From CAYTAU01 sp964442075 (GTDB taxonomy: Bacteria; Bacteroidota; Bacteroidia; Bacteroidales; CAYTAU01), in contig CAYTWH010000001.1 of assembly GCA_964442075.1 (NCBI GenBank), positions 62,001 through 126,000 on the forward strand: a stretch of 64,000 bases of DNA. The letters run 5' to 3'. Below are positions 1-8,629 of the stretch, in pieces. The notes under the pieces are model-generated. The model searched no databases. It had not been told where the DNA came from and saw nothing but the letters and a program-made list of their open reading frames with translations. How positions within the stretch are numbered: position 1 is the first letter of the stretch; every line of letters begins with the position of its first letter. A program made the position numbers and the translations under genes.

Positions 1-695
1 AAGAAAAAATCTGCTCCGTTTTCTTTTGCTGCACGAATAACACCATCAAGGTAGAATAAATGATTATCATCGGCGATTTCAATTCCGCCAAAGTTTCCAA
101 ATGGTGTACCTTGATTCTTTAGTATTAACGCTGATAAGCCTTCTCCTAAATCACTTCTGTGAAAAGTTTTGCCTGTTATTTTTTCTAATTCTGCAAATCT
201 TGTTTCGGGGTGTGGAATACCAATTAAGTTTGTGCTGCAAAACTTTGATGTTTGCATAATATTTTCTGCCATTGTAAGTGTTGCCATAAGGTCACCACTA
301 TATAGATAATAATCAGAAAATGCAACAACTGATATCATTTCTGCAGAAGTGAAAACAGGTGCAGTTTGTGCTGTTTCGGCTACTTTTTTCATGTAATTGT
401 GAGTTACATAAGCACCCTGAAATCCTGAAACCTGACTTGTGGCAATTCCAAAATTGTTGTTATAAGAACTAATATTGTTTTGATTTTCAAAATCAGTCAC
501 TTTTGGGAACTTTGTTATAAGTTGTTCGGCATCAGCAATCATCTCGCCAAAACCTTTGTCAGCAAGAATCTTTTTTCTTGTTTCAAAATTTCTCATGTTC
601 ATCATAGCTTTGTTAATCTCATTAGCTCCGCCATGGTGTTCAATCAAAGCATCAATTGCTTTTAGGTCTGTGTTTGATAATAGTTTATACTTCAT
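1..695 (-). CDS. unknown protein, 3' end outside the window
   Basis: This reading frame is open from ATG at 695 to the left edge, giving the first 231 residues; the C-terminus is missing. It starts MKYKLLSNTDLKAID, has no signal peptide or obvious membrane segment, and is rich in Asn, Ala and Gly (for example TSQVSGFQGAYVTHNYMKK near residue 90). I do not recognise the family. The start lies 27 nt after the stop of the upstream cupin gene on the same strand, so the two are probably co-transcribed. Codon use matches its neighbours, and the small plus-strand frame inside it looks like a shadow. Confidence 0.6.
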   Translation of the reverse strand, partial: MKYKLLSNTDLKAIDALIEHHGGANEINKAMMNMRNFETRKKILADKGFGEMIADAEQLITKFPKVTDFENQNNISSYNNNFGIATSQVSGFQGAYVTHNYMKKVAETAQTAPVFTSAEMISVVAFSDYYLYSGDLMATLTMAENIMQTSKFCSTNLIGIPHPETRFAELEKITGKTFHRSDLGEGLSALILKNQGTPFGNFGGIEIADDNHLFYLDGVIRAAKENGADFF

Positions 696-722
696 ACTTT
701 TAAAATTTACATGTTAAACATT

Positions 723-1049
723 TTATTTATTTTTATAATCTTCTCTAATCGGATAAAAAATATCAATAATTACACAATCTGTAATTGCTATGCCCGAATG
801 TACAGCATTTGCAGGTATTACTGCAACATTATTCAAATTAAGCACCTTTTTTTCGCCATCAATACATAATTCAAAATCTCCTTGTGTAACACACGATAAT
901 TGTTCGTGCATATGTGAATGCTCTGGTAATGTATATCCTTTTTTAATATTCCAATGTGCAATTGTCATATTTTCGGAATGTATAAAACGAGCATTGTAAC
1001 CCGGAACAATTTCTTTTTCTTCTATGTTTTCAAGGTCAATAAATGGCAT
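723..1049 (-). CDS. small cupin-domain protein
   Basis: A 108-residue single-domain cupin. Motif 1 is visible at residues 38-57 (GYTLPEHSHMHEQLSCVTQG), with His44, His46 and the following His/Glu placed to bind a metal. Motif 2 is around PANAVHSG (residues 80-87). Proteins of this size and layout are usually metal-binding enzymes or sensors of small molecules; the substrate cannot be read from the sequence. There is no signal peptide, so it should be cytoplasmic. It is followed 27 nt later by the partial unknown gene, suggesting a two-gene unit whose second member may share its substrate. That link is inference only. Confidence 0.75.
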   Translation of the reverse strand: MPFIDLENIEEKEIVPGYNARFIHSENMTIAHWNIKKGYTLPEHSHMHEQLSCVTQGDFELCIDGEKKVLNLNNVAVIPANAVHSGIAITDCVIIDIFYPIREDYKNK

Positions 1050-1248
1050 AATTTAATAGCTTTTGGTTAAATAGTTAATAAAAATTGCTTTGCGAATTTA
1101 ATAATTATAAAATGATTTTACAAAATGTTTTACAATTTATACTGATATAATAATCTATCTGAATTAAAAATAATTCATAATAAATTAAGAAAACAATAAA
1201 TTTTGTGGCTAATCAGAAGTATGGGATTAAAAATAATGTGAATCGTAC

Positions 1249-1977
1249 TTATTTATTTATCAAATTTAAATCTTTCATTAAATTTTCCTTGTATGATTTT
1301 CCTATAGGTATAAGTTTTGTGCCATTCTTAAGTTGAATTATTACAGAATTATCCTCAATCCCTTTAATAGTATTAACATTAACAATGTAAGATCTGTGTA
1401 CTCTTTTAAATTTTATAGAAGGCAATTTTTTCTCAATAGCTTTCATTGTAAAATGTATAGTATATTTTTCATCAAACGTAGCTACTGTAACATAATTTTC
1501 TAATGCCTCAATAAATAAAATATCATTATATTTTAAACGTACCAAGGTTGAGTTTTTCTTAATAAATATCTCATCATCACTATTAACTACTTGTGGTGTA
1601 TAACGAAATCCAATACTTTCATTAGTGCGTTTTATAGTTTTTGTAATTGCTTTAAAAAACCTTGAATATGAAACCGGTTTTAATAAATAATCTACAACAT
1701 CATATTCAAATGCTTCTAATGCATAATTTTCTTTTGCAGAAATTATTATAATCTGAGGATAATTATCAAGACTTTGCATGAATTCCATGCCTGACATATC
1801 AGGCATTTCTATATCTAAAAATACAAGTTCTATATTTTCATCAATATTTTTTAAAGCGTTAATTGCATCAACTGCACTTTCATACGAATCAATCAAATTT
1901 AATGTGTCTGTCCTTTCAACAAATTCACGAACAACTTTTCTTGAAAGCTTATCATCGTCAATAATAATACAATTCAT
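1249..1977 (-). CDS. LytTR-family response regulator
   Basis: A DNA-binding response regulator of 242 residues. The receiver domain (1-120) has the acidic pocket Asp7-Asp9, phospho-acceptor Asp55 (LVFLDIEMPDMSG), Ser80 and the conserved Lys100-Pro101. The C-terminal half (about 140-242) is a LytTR domain with the typical EALENYVTV and FKRVHRSYIVN strands. Such proteins bind direct repeats upstream of target genes after phosphorylation by a LytS/YehU-type kinase. No kinase is encoded nearby, so it is an orphan in this window. I chose ATG at 1977 over the upstream TTG frame because the receiver begins directly there and a TATCTTTG -7 element at 2005-2012 overlaps the longer start. Confidence 0.88.
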   Translation of the reverse strand: MNCIIIDDDKLSRKVVREFVERTDTLNLIDSYESAVDAINALKNIDENIELVFLDIEMPDMSGMEFMQSLDNYPQIIIISAKENYALEAFEYDVVDYLLKPVSYSRFFKAITKTIKRTNESIGFRYTPQVVNSDDEIFIKKNSTLVRLKYNDILFIEALENYVTVATFDEKYTIHFTMKAIEKKLPSIKFKRVHRSYIVNVNTIKGIEDNSVIIQLKNGTKLIPIGKSYKENLMKDLNLINK

Positions 1978-2004
1978 AAAATTGTTTTTTAATAAATTAC
2001 ATGC

Positions 2005-2012
2005 CAAAGATA
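2005..2012 (-). promoter_or_regulatory. candidate -7 element of the LytTR gene
   Basis: Reads TATCTTTG on the minus strand, a perfect match to the Bacteroidetes -7 pattern TAnnTTTG, 27 nt before the chosen ATG at 1977. No clear TTG box was found at the expected -33 distance. It supports the shorter protein start. Confidence 0.35.
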
Positions 2013-2264
2013 ATGAAAAAATTTATATAAACAGTATTTGAGTTAAAGGTTCAAAATAACTTCCCCATTTTGACTTGTTCTTTTTTCCTTTTTCTTCGTT
2101 AAAATTTTAAACCGTAACTACGACTATGCTTGGAAATTTTGCTTTAATAAATAAAAAAAATCGTCAACTCTAATGAACTTATTTTAAACTTTTCACTTAG
2201 TTAATAATTTTATAATTACAATTGATATAATAATTTTAATTTTACAAAAAAATATTTTACAAAA

Positions 2265-3590
2265 ATGTCAAAAAAAGTTTATATAGAAACTTACGGCTGT
2301 CAAATGAATATTGCAGATACCGAAATTGTTATTTCAATTTTGAAAAACAATGATTTTCACAGTACTAATATAATGGAAGAAGCCGATTTAATACTTGTTA
2401 ACACATGCTCGGTACGCGAAAATGCAGAAAAAAGAGTAAGAGGGAGATTACAAGTTTTTAATACAATAAAAACAAATAAACCTGAAATTTTAATAGGTAT
2501 AATAGGATGCATGGCCGAACGTCTTAAAGAACAATTGCTTGAAGAAGAAAAAATGATAGACATTGTTGTAGGACCAGATGCATACAGAGATTTGCCAAAA
2601 CTTATTAAAGATGCAGAAACAGGGCAAAAAGCGGTTAATGTGATTTTATCAAACGAAGAAACTTATGCAGACATCAGTCCAATACGTCTTGGAAAGAATA
2701 AAATCTCTGCATTTATTTCTATAATGCGTGGCTGTGAAAATATGTGTACTTATTGTATAGTACCATACACCAGAGGTGCTGAACGTAGCAGAAATCCTGA
2801 AACAATTGTTAATGAAGCTAGCAATTTATTTAAAGAAGGATGTAAAGAAATTATACTAATAGGGCAAAATGTAGATTCATACAGTTGTATTGACAACAAA
2901 AATAAAAAAATAAATTTTGCACAATTACTTAAATTAGTTGCAGAAATTAACTCCAAGTTAAGAATTCGATTTTCAACTTCTCATCCAAAGGATATGACTG
3001 ATGAAGTGTTGTATGCAATGGCTGAATATAATAATATATGTAAAAACATTCATTTACCGGTACAATCGGGAAGTACTGATATATTAAATAAAATGAATCG
3101 GGGATATACACGTGAATGGTATCTTAACAGAGTTTCTGCAATAAAAAAAATTGTTCCCGAATGTTCAATTTCAACTGATATTATGGTTGGATTTTGCGAT
3201 GAAACAGAAAAAGATCAACTTGAAACATTATCACTAATGAAAGAAGTTGGGTATGATTTATCATTTATGTTCAAATATTCTGTTAGACCAAAGACTTATG
3301 CTGCCAGAAAATTTGAAGATAACGTTCCTGAAGAAATAAAAGCAAAAAGACTAAGCGAAGTTGTGTTATTACAAAGCAGGCTATCTAAAGAGAGTAAAGA
3401 AAAAGACTTAGGAAAAACTTTTGAAGTTTTAATTGAAGGAATATCAAAAAAATCTGACGATGAATTTTTTGGCAGAAATTCACAAAATAAAGTTGTAGTT
3501 TTTCCAAAGGAGAACTTCAAAATTGGTGATTATGTAAATGTTAAAGTTGAAAAATGCACATCTGCAACATTAATAGGAAAGATTGTTTAA
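2265..3590 (+). CDS. miaB: tRNA 2-methylthio-N6-isopentenyladenosine methylthiotransferase MiaB
   Basis: Radical SAM methylthiotransferase of 441 residues that converts i6A37 to ms2i6A37 in tRNAs reading UNN codons. The N-terminal UPF0004 domain carries the three auxiliary-cluster cysteines Cys12 (YGCQMN), Cys48 (NTCSVREN) and Cys82 (GCMAER). The radical SAM cluster motif CxxxCxxC is Cys157, Cys161, Cys164 (RGCENMCTYCIVPYTRG). A TRAM-like RNA-binding domain occupies the last 65 or so residues. The length and all six cysteines are as expected for MiaB rather than MtaB or RimO. It stands alone on the plus strand, divergent from the LytTR gene across about 290 nt. Confidence 0.95.
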   Translation: MSKKVYIETYGCQMNIADTEIVISILKNNDFHSTNIMEEADLILVNTCSVRENAEKRVRGRLQVFNTIKTNKPEILIGIIGCMAERLKEQLLEEEKMIDIVVGPDAYRDLPKLIKDAETGQKAVNVILSNEETYADISPIRLGKNKISAFISIMRGCENMCTYCIVPYTRGAERSRNPETIVNEASNLFKEGCKEIILIGQNVDSYSCIDNKNKKINFAQLLKLVAEINSKLRIRFSTSHPKDMTDEVLYAMAEYNNICKNIHLPVQSGSTDILNKMNRGYTREWYLNRVSAIKKIVPECSISTDIMVGFCDETEKDQLETLSLMKEVGYDLSFMFKYSVRPKTYAARKFEDNVPEEIKAKRLSEVVLLQSRLSKESKEKDLGKTFEVLIEGISKKSDDEFFGRNSQNKVVVFPKENFKIGDYVNVKVEKCTSATLIGKIV

Positions 3591-3683
3591 AATTAAAACT
3601 AAAACAAAAGTCTTTTTTAATTAAAATCTTTTTTTTAACTTCGTGAAATTCAATAATTGTTAACCCTTATTAAAAATACTACT

Positions 3684-6600
3684 ATGAAAAAAGTTTACTT
3701 CAAGAGCAGTTTTAAGCTGTTAATTAATGTTTTAATATTTGTTTTTATAACAAATATTTCATTTGCCCAATCTATTAACAAATGGTTTCAGGATGGTAAA
3801 ATTTATTTTAAAATAAAAAATGAAAAAAATATTTATATACCATCAAACGGGAAACAAGTTAATCTTGATGATGTCCTATTTTTACAAGACATAAAAGATA
3901 AATACCAAATTAAAAAGATTGAAAAATCCTTTTATACTGCCGATGACATTAAATTGCAAAACACCTATAAATTGTCATTTGATAACATAAATATGGTTGA
4001 AGAACTTATAAAAGAGTTAAGCAATAATCCATTAATTGAGTATGCTGAACATGCTCCAATATACTATACATCATATATTCCTAATGATGACTATTATGTA
4101 AATAATAATGTTAATTATTGGCTACTTGGCGATGCTAATACAAGATGGCATTTAGATGTTATTAATGCTGAACCTGCATGGGATATTTCAAAAGGAGATA
4201 CAAACATTGTAGTTGCAGTATTAGATAACGCTATTTGGACAGACCATCCCGATCTTCAAAATAAAATTGTTATTCAGACAGATCTTGGAGATAATGACTC
4301 TGATGCAAATCCACCTGTTGCTGAATACCTCTGGTCACATGGCACTCATTGTGCAGGTTTAATTGCAGCAGAATCAGATAATAGTATTGGGGTAGCGTCT
4401 ATTGGCTATAATGTTAGCATAATGGCTATTAAACTTGCAGAAGATGGTGGTACCGGGCAAGCAATGACAGCAGGATTTGAAGGTATTGTTTGGGCAGCAG
4501 ATAATGGTGCAGATGTTATTAGCATGTCGTGGGGTTCACCTCAATATTTTATAACTATGCAAAATACCGTTAATTATGCTTATAATAAAGGATGCGTTTT
4601 ACTAGCTGCAGCAGGAAATAATGGTGATGGCGCAGAAACAAGTCAAAACCCTGCAATACCTGTTAACTACGTTGGTTATCCTGCCGCATTAGAACATGTA
4701 ATTGCTGTTGCATCTACAGATTATGACGATTCAAAATCAAGTTTTTCAGAATATGGAACATGGATAGATGTTTGCTCTCCCGGAGGATTTGATGAATCCG
4801 GAATATTTTCAGTTTTAAGTACAACATACAGCGATGCAGGTGATATTACGAGTATGCTATCAGGAACAGGTGGAGGAGCAGCATCCTGGGGAATTTCAGG
4901 AAAATATGATTGTATGCAGGGAACTTCTATGGCATGTCCTGTTGCTTCTGGTCTTGCCGGATTAATGTTATCAGTAAATCCAAACCTAACACCCGAAGAA
5001 TTAACAGCTATTATGAAAGCTACCTGTGATGATATTGATGCACTTAACACTGCATTTATTGATAGCATTGGTGCAGGAAGAATAAATGCAGCTACTGCTC
5101 TAAGTGCTGTTCAAGATTCAATGCTTACAAGTCCTTTAACTGCCGATTTTGAAGCCAGCACTATTTCTATCCCGGAAGGTGGAACAGTTGATTTCACAGA
5201 TCTTTCTATAGGAAGTCCAACTTCTTGGGATTGGACATTTGAAGGAGGAATACCAGCAACAAGTACAGATCAAAACCCTTTAAGTATTCAGTATGATATC
5301 GCCGGAGTATTTTCAGTAACACTGGAAATAAGCGATGGAACAAATAGTGATATAGAAGTAAAAACATACTTCATTATTGTTGGAGCTACATCGGGTGCAA
5401 ATAGTGCATGGCTTACTCAAGCAACTGGTTTCACTACTCAATTTAGAGGAATTTTAGATATGTCTATTGTTGACCCATTAACTGCATGGGCAGTAACTTA
5501 TGATGGTACAGCAGGAACAATGACTAAAGATTTTGCAAAAACTATTGATGGAGGAAACACATGGGTTCCTGGACTTATTGATGCTGCCAGTAATCACGAT
5601 ATTGCAAATGTTTCTGCAATTAATGATCAAACTGCATGGGTAGCAATGTACGATGCAAATGGTGGTGGTGGTATTTACAAAACTACTGATGGCGGTACAA
5701 ACTGGACAAATCAGGATACAACAATGTACACAGATGCAGCTAGTTTTACCAATGTTGTTCATTTTTTCAATGCTAATGATGGATTTTGTATGGGCGACCC
5801 GATTAATAATGAATTTGAAATTTATACAACAACTGATGGAGGTACAACATGGACATTAGTTGACGGAGCAAATATACCCGACCCTGAAAGCGGAGAAATG
5901 GGCTGGACTGCCGTATATGATGCTGTAGGAGATATAGCATGGTTTGGTTCAAATACAGGAAGAGTTTTTAAAACTACCGATAAAGGTGCAACTTGGTCAG
6001 TTTTTGATACAGGCGAAGACAATGTTAGTGAGATATCTATGCACGACAACACAAACGGAATTTTGATAGCAGCTGTTTACGATCAAACAAATGGTTCATT
6101 AATTAGTTGGGCTATGATGAAAACAAACGATGGAGGAGAAATATGGACTACCGTAAACCCTGTTGGACCATACTATAAATCAGATATGGCTGCGGTTCCA
6201 GGAGTTCCCGGAAAAATAATATCTACAGGAGTTTCACAAGACCCTACAGAATGTGGTTCCGCCTATAGTTTAGATTACGGAGATACATGGACAATGCTTG
6301 ACGATTCTATTCAATATACTATGGTAGATTTTTATGATGATACTACCGGATGGGCAGGTGGATTTAATCTTAGCGAAACCATAGAAGGAATTTGGAAATG
6401 GATAGGAATACCTATTACCGATGCACCCATATTTACATCAATTCCTCTGTTAACAATATTGGTAGATTCAAATTATGTATATAATGTTACTGCAACAGAC
6501 CCAAATCAATTAGCATTAAATTTTGATGCTACAATTTTGCCAACATGGTTAACATTTACACAATTAACAGACAGCACTGCAATATTATCAGGAACTCCTA

Positions 6601-7244
6601 ACTCAACTCATGTAGGATTTCATGATGTTGAACTTACTGCCGACAATGGTTTTTATTCATCAAGTCAACCATTCACAATTGAAGTATTATCTGGTGTTCC
6701 ATATTTTACATCATTACCTGTTGCCAGTTTTATTTATGTTGGCGATACTGTTAACTATGCTATTACAGCAGAAGATAACAACGGCACAATTTTAACTTTT
6801 GGATATGATGAAATTCAAACATTTACAACTCTAACTGACCATGGTAATAACACAGCAACTTTATATGGCATTGCAGATTCTGCAGGTTACAAGCATTATG
6901 ATATTTGGATTACAGATGCAATAGATACAGTTCATCAGGCATGGACTCAATTAGTTAAACCCGTTAGTGGTATTAATGATATTTCATTAGCTTCATCAAT
7001 TAACATTTTTCCAAATCCAAGTAGCGGTTATTTAAATATTAAATATAATTGTGATCTTGCTAATGATAAAATGATAATTAATATTTACGATATTATGGGT
7101 AAAACAATTAATGTTTACAAATATGAAAATATTAATGGAGCATTTAATAAAACTCTTGACCTTACAAAACTAAGCAAGGGAATTTATATTATTAAAGTTG
7201 AAACTAACAAGGGAACTATAAGAGAGAAAATTGTTATTGAATAA
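3684..7244 (+). CDS. secreted subtilisin-like (S8) protease with PKD, BNR-like repeats and T9SS tail
   Basis: An exported serine protease of 1186 residues. The start at 3684 (MKKVYFKSSFKLL...) gives a clean signal peptide ending near ISFAQS; the upstream in-frame codon would add nine residues before it. A short N-terminal pro-region precedes the S8 domain, whose triad is visible as Asp181 (AVLDNAIW), His219 (HGTHCAG) and Ser415 (GTSMACP). Next come a PKD domain (about 485-580), a Ycf48/BNR-type beta-propeller region with repeated TTDGGTNW/TTDGGTTW motifs (about 590-900), two cadherin/Ig-like modules, and a type A T9SS sorting domain (FPNPSSGYLNIKY ... GIYIIKVETNKG). It is likely a surface or secreted protease. 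A strong terminator follows. Confidence 0.93.
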   Translation: MKKVYFKSSFKLLINVLIFVFITNISFAQSINKWFQDGKIYFKIKNEKNIYIPSNGKQVNLDDVLFLQDIKDKYQIKKIEKSFYTADDIKLQNTYKLSFDNINMVEELIKELSNNPLIEYAEHAPIYYTSYIPNDDYYVNNNVNYWLLGDANTRWHLDVINAEPAWDISKGDTNIVVAVLDNAIWTDHPDLQNKIVIQTDLGDNDSDANPPVAEYLWSHGTHCAGLIAAESDNSIGVASIGYNVSIMAIKLAEDGGTGQAMTAGFEGIVWAADNGADVISMSWGSPQYFITMQNTVNYAYNKGCVLLAAAGNNGDGAETSQNPAIPVNYVGYPAALEHVIAVASTDYDDSKSSFSEYGTWIDVCSPGGFDESGIFSVLSTTYSDAGDITSMLSGTGGGAASWGISGKYDCMQGTSMACPVASGLAGLMLSVNPNLTPEELTAIMKATCDDIDALNTAFIDSIGAGRINAATALSAVQDSMLTSPLTADFEASTISIPEGGTVDFTDLSIGSPTSWDWTFEGGIPATSTDQNPLSIQYDIAGVFSVTLEISDGTNSDIEVKTYFIIVGATSGANSAWLTQATGFTTQFRGILDMSIVDPLTAWAVTYDGTAGTMTKDFAKTIDGGNTWVPGLIDAASNHDIANVSAINDQTAWVAMYDANGGGGIYKTTDGGTNWTNQDTTMYTDAASFTNVVHFFNANDGFCMGDPINNEFEIYTTTDGGTTWTLVDGANIPDPESGEMGWTAVYDAVGDIAWFGSNTGRVFKTTDKGATWSVFDTGEDNVSEISMHDNTNGILIAAVYDQTNGSLISWAMMKTNDGGEIWTTVNPVGPYYKSDMAAVPGVPGKIISTGVSQDPTECGSAYSLDYGDTWTMLDDSIQYTMVDFYDDTTGWAGGFNLSETIEGIWKWIGIPITDAPIFTSIPLLTILVDSNYVYNVTATDPNQLALNFDATILPTWLTFTQLTDSTAILSGTPNSTHVGFHDVELTADNGFYSSSQPFTIEVLSGVPYFTSLPVASFIYVGDTVNYAITAEDNNGTILTFGYDEIQTFTTLTDHGNNTATLYGIADSAGYKHYDIWITDAIDTVHQAWTQLVKPVSGINDISLASSINIFPNPSSGYLNIKYNCDLANDKMIINIYDIMGKTINVYKYENINGAFNKTLDLTKLSKGIYIIKVETNKGTIREKIVIE

Positions 7245-7284
7245 ATTATAAAGTGAAACCCTCACTACTTTGGTAACGCAGTAT

Positions 7285-7324
7285 AGTGTTGGTGTGTCTT
7301 TAAGCCACGCCGACACTTTTTTTT
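7285..7324 (+). terminator. rho-independent terminator of the S8 protease gene
   Basis: A 12-bp stem (7285-7296 with 7306-7317, two G-U pairs) and a nine-base loop are followed by eight T residues. It lies 41 nt after the protease stop. The T-tract is only on the plus-strand side. Confidence 0.85.
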
Positions 7325-7332
7325 GTTTTAAA

Positions 7333-7423
7333 TTCTACTCCAAAATAACCTTCTCAACCGCCACGCCATTGCTTGTTGTTACTTTTATTATATAGATTCC
7401 TTTTGGCTGATGGCTTAAATCTA
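7333..7423. repeat. 91-bp direct repeat, copy 1 (T9SS tail 3' end)
   Basis: Covers the last codons and the stop region of the leucine-rich repeat gene. It is nearly identical (about two mismatches) to 8539-8629 at the end of the neighbouring gene, and encodes LSHQPKGIYIIKV and the remaining tail. Confidence 0.9.
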
Positions 7424-8435
7424 TCTCGTCATTGCGAGGGTGATAACCCGTGGCAATCTCATTATTTTGGGCAGATTGCTTCGCTTTGCTCGCAATGACG
7501 GTATTTTTTATTGTTTTTCCTGTAATATCCATTACCTCAATTCCTACAACTCCCTCTGCTTCTATTCTAATTACTCCTGTGCTGGGGTTGGGGTAAACAC
7601 TTAAGATTGTTGTTTGTAATTCACTTACACTATTAGAACAATCTTCGCTAAATGAAGCAATAGAATCAACATAATGCCAATTAGTTGTTGACCATGTGGA
7701 ATCATCTACTTCTATACAATATAAGTTAGGATTATTTTCAGCTCTAAAATATTCAAAATTGACATTATTACCATTTTTAACATTTAAACTCACTAATTGA
7801 TTTTCTTTACACCATAAATCTGTAAGCAAAATATTATTGCTAACATCTAATGTAGTTAATTGATTATTATAACACCATAATTTTTCAAATACTGTATTAT
7901 TACTAATGTCTAATAAGGATAAATTATTATTAATACAGTCTAAATAAGTAAGCACAGTATTGTTGCTAACATTTAAGGATGTTAATTGATTATTGCCACA
8001 ATATAAACTTGTAAGAGCAGTATTATTGCTAATGTCTAATGAGTCTAATTGGTTTCCTGTACAATCTATATGAACAAGAGCATTATTATAACTGACATCT
8101 AATGTGCTTAATTGATTTGCAAAGCAACTAAAACTTACAAGAGCAGTGTTATTACTTACATCTATAGAAGTTAGTTGGTTCCCAAAGCAATGTAGTCCTG
8201 TAAGAGCAGTAAAAGCCTCAATTCCAGTTAGGTCGAAAATACTTAAAAAAGTAACATCGATAACTCCTGTATAGGATGATGCTTCGCTTACTTGTATTTC
8301 ACCATCTTGATTTGTATTAATTGAAGTATCAATAACTAATGCATATTTAAAGCTAGCATCAGGTATATTTACTATTTGAGCATTGGCAAAAAAAACAAAT
8401 AATAATGTTGCTGAAAATAGTATTAGTTTTTTCAT
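7335..8435 (-). CDS. secreted leucine-rich repeat protein with T9SS tail
   Basis: A 366-residue exported protein with a signal peptide (MKKLILFSATLLFVFFANAQ). Residues about 60-230 are tandem 21-residue leucine-rich repeats of the bacterial internalin/BspA-like type; a typical unit reads LTSLYCGNNQLTSLNVSNNT, and about seven copies are present, many with Cys at a fixed position. The C-terminus is a type A T9SS domain (YPNPSTGVIRI ... GIYIIKV). An in-frame palindromic repeat element (7427-7500) splits this tail and encodes roughly 25 extra residues (VIASKAKQS ... RNDE). The last 30 codons are almost identical to the next gene. The role is probably adhesion or protein binding at the cell surface. 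Confidence 0.85.
   Translation of the reverse strand: MKKLILFSATLLFVFFANAQIVNIPDASFKYALVIDTSINTNQDGEIQVSEASSYTGVIDVTFLSIFDLTGIEAFTALTGLHCFGNQLTSIDVSNNTALVSFSCFANQLSTLDVSYNNALVHIDCTGNQLDSLDISNNTALTSLYCGNNQLTSLNVSNNTVLTYLDCINNNLSLLDISNNTVFEKLWCYNNQLTTLDVSNNILLTDLWCKENQLVSLNVKNGNNVNFEYFRAENNPNLYCIEVDDSTWSTTNWHYVDSIASFSEDCSNSVSELQTTILSVYPNPSTGVIRIEAEGVVGIEVMDITGKTIKNTVIASKAKQSAQNNEIATGYHPRNDEIDLSHQPKGIYIIKVTTSNGVAVEKVILE
7427..7500. repeat. palindromic interspersed repeat inserted in-frame
   Basis: The outer arms CGTCATTGCGAG (7427-7438) and CTCGCAATGACG (7489-7500) are perfect inverted repeats. Inner arms GGCAATCT (7452-7459) and AGATTGCT (7473-7480) add a second stem. This arrangement matches a REP/MITE-like repeat I recognise as widely dispersed in bacterial genomes. 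Here it sits inside a coding region, in frame, within the T9SS tail. Confidence 0.8.
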
Positions 8436-8538
8436 ATTCTTATTTTTTTAAATTATTGCCCACGCTCACCTTTAATTCCTAAAGGAAGCCAACACACCTT
8501 TTAACATTTTTTCCCTTTAGGGTGCAGGGTAAAAAAAA

Positions 8539-8629
8539 TTCTACTCCAAAATAACCTTCTCAACCGCCACGCCATTGCTTGTTGTTACTTTTATAATGTA
8601 GATTCCTTTTGGCTGATGGCTTAAATCTA
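8539..8629. repeat. 91-bp direct repeat, copy 2 (T9SS tail 3' end)
   Basis: Second copy of the repeat at 7333-7423, covering the last 29 codons, the stop and two flanking bases of the seven-repeat gene. The near identity at the DNA level, including downstream bases, indicates recent duplication or gene conversion. Confidence 0.9.

Noticed and set aside
1050..2264. RNA genes or regulatory elements in the gaps around the LytTR gene
   Set aside because: The intergenic sequence is AT-rich with no stable hairpin, tRNA-like fold or open frame that I could support.
8450..8540. Terminator between the leucine-rich repeat gene and the propeller gene
   Set aside because: The CCCT/AGGG arms are short and interrupted, and the T-tract is on the wrong side for the minus-strand gene.
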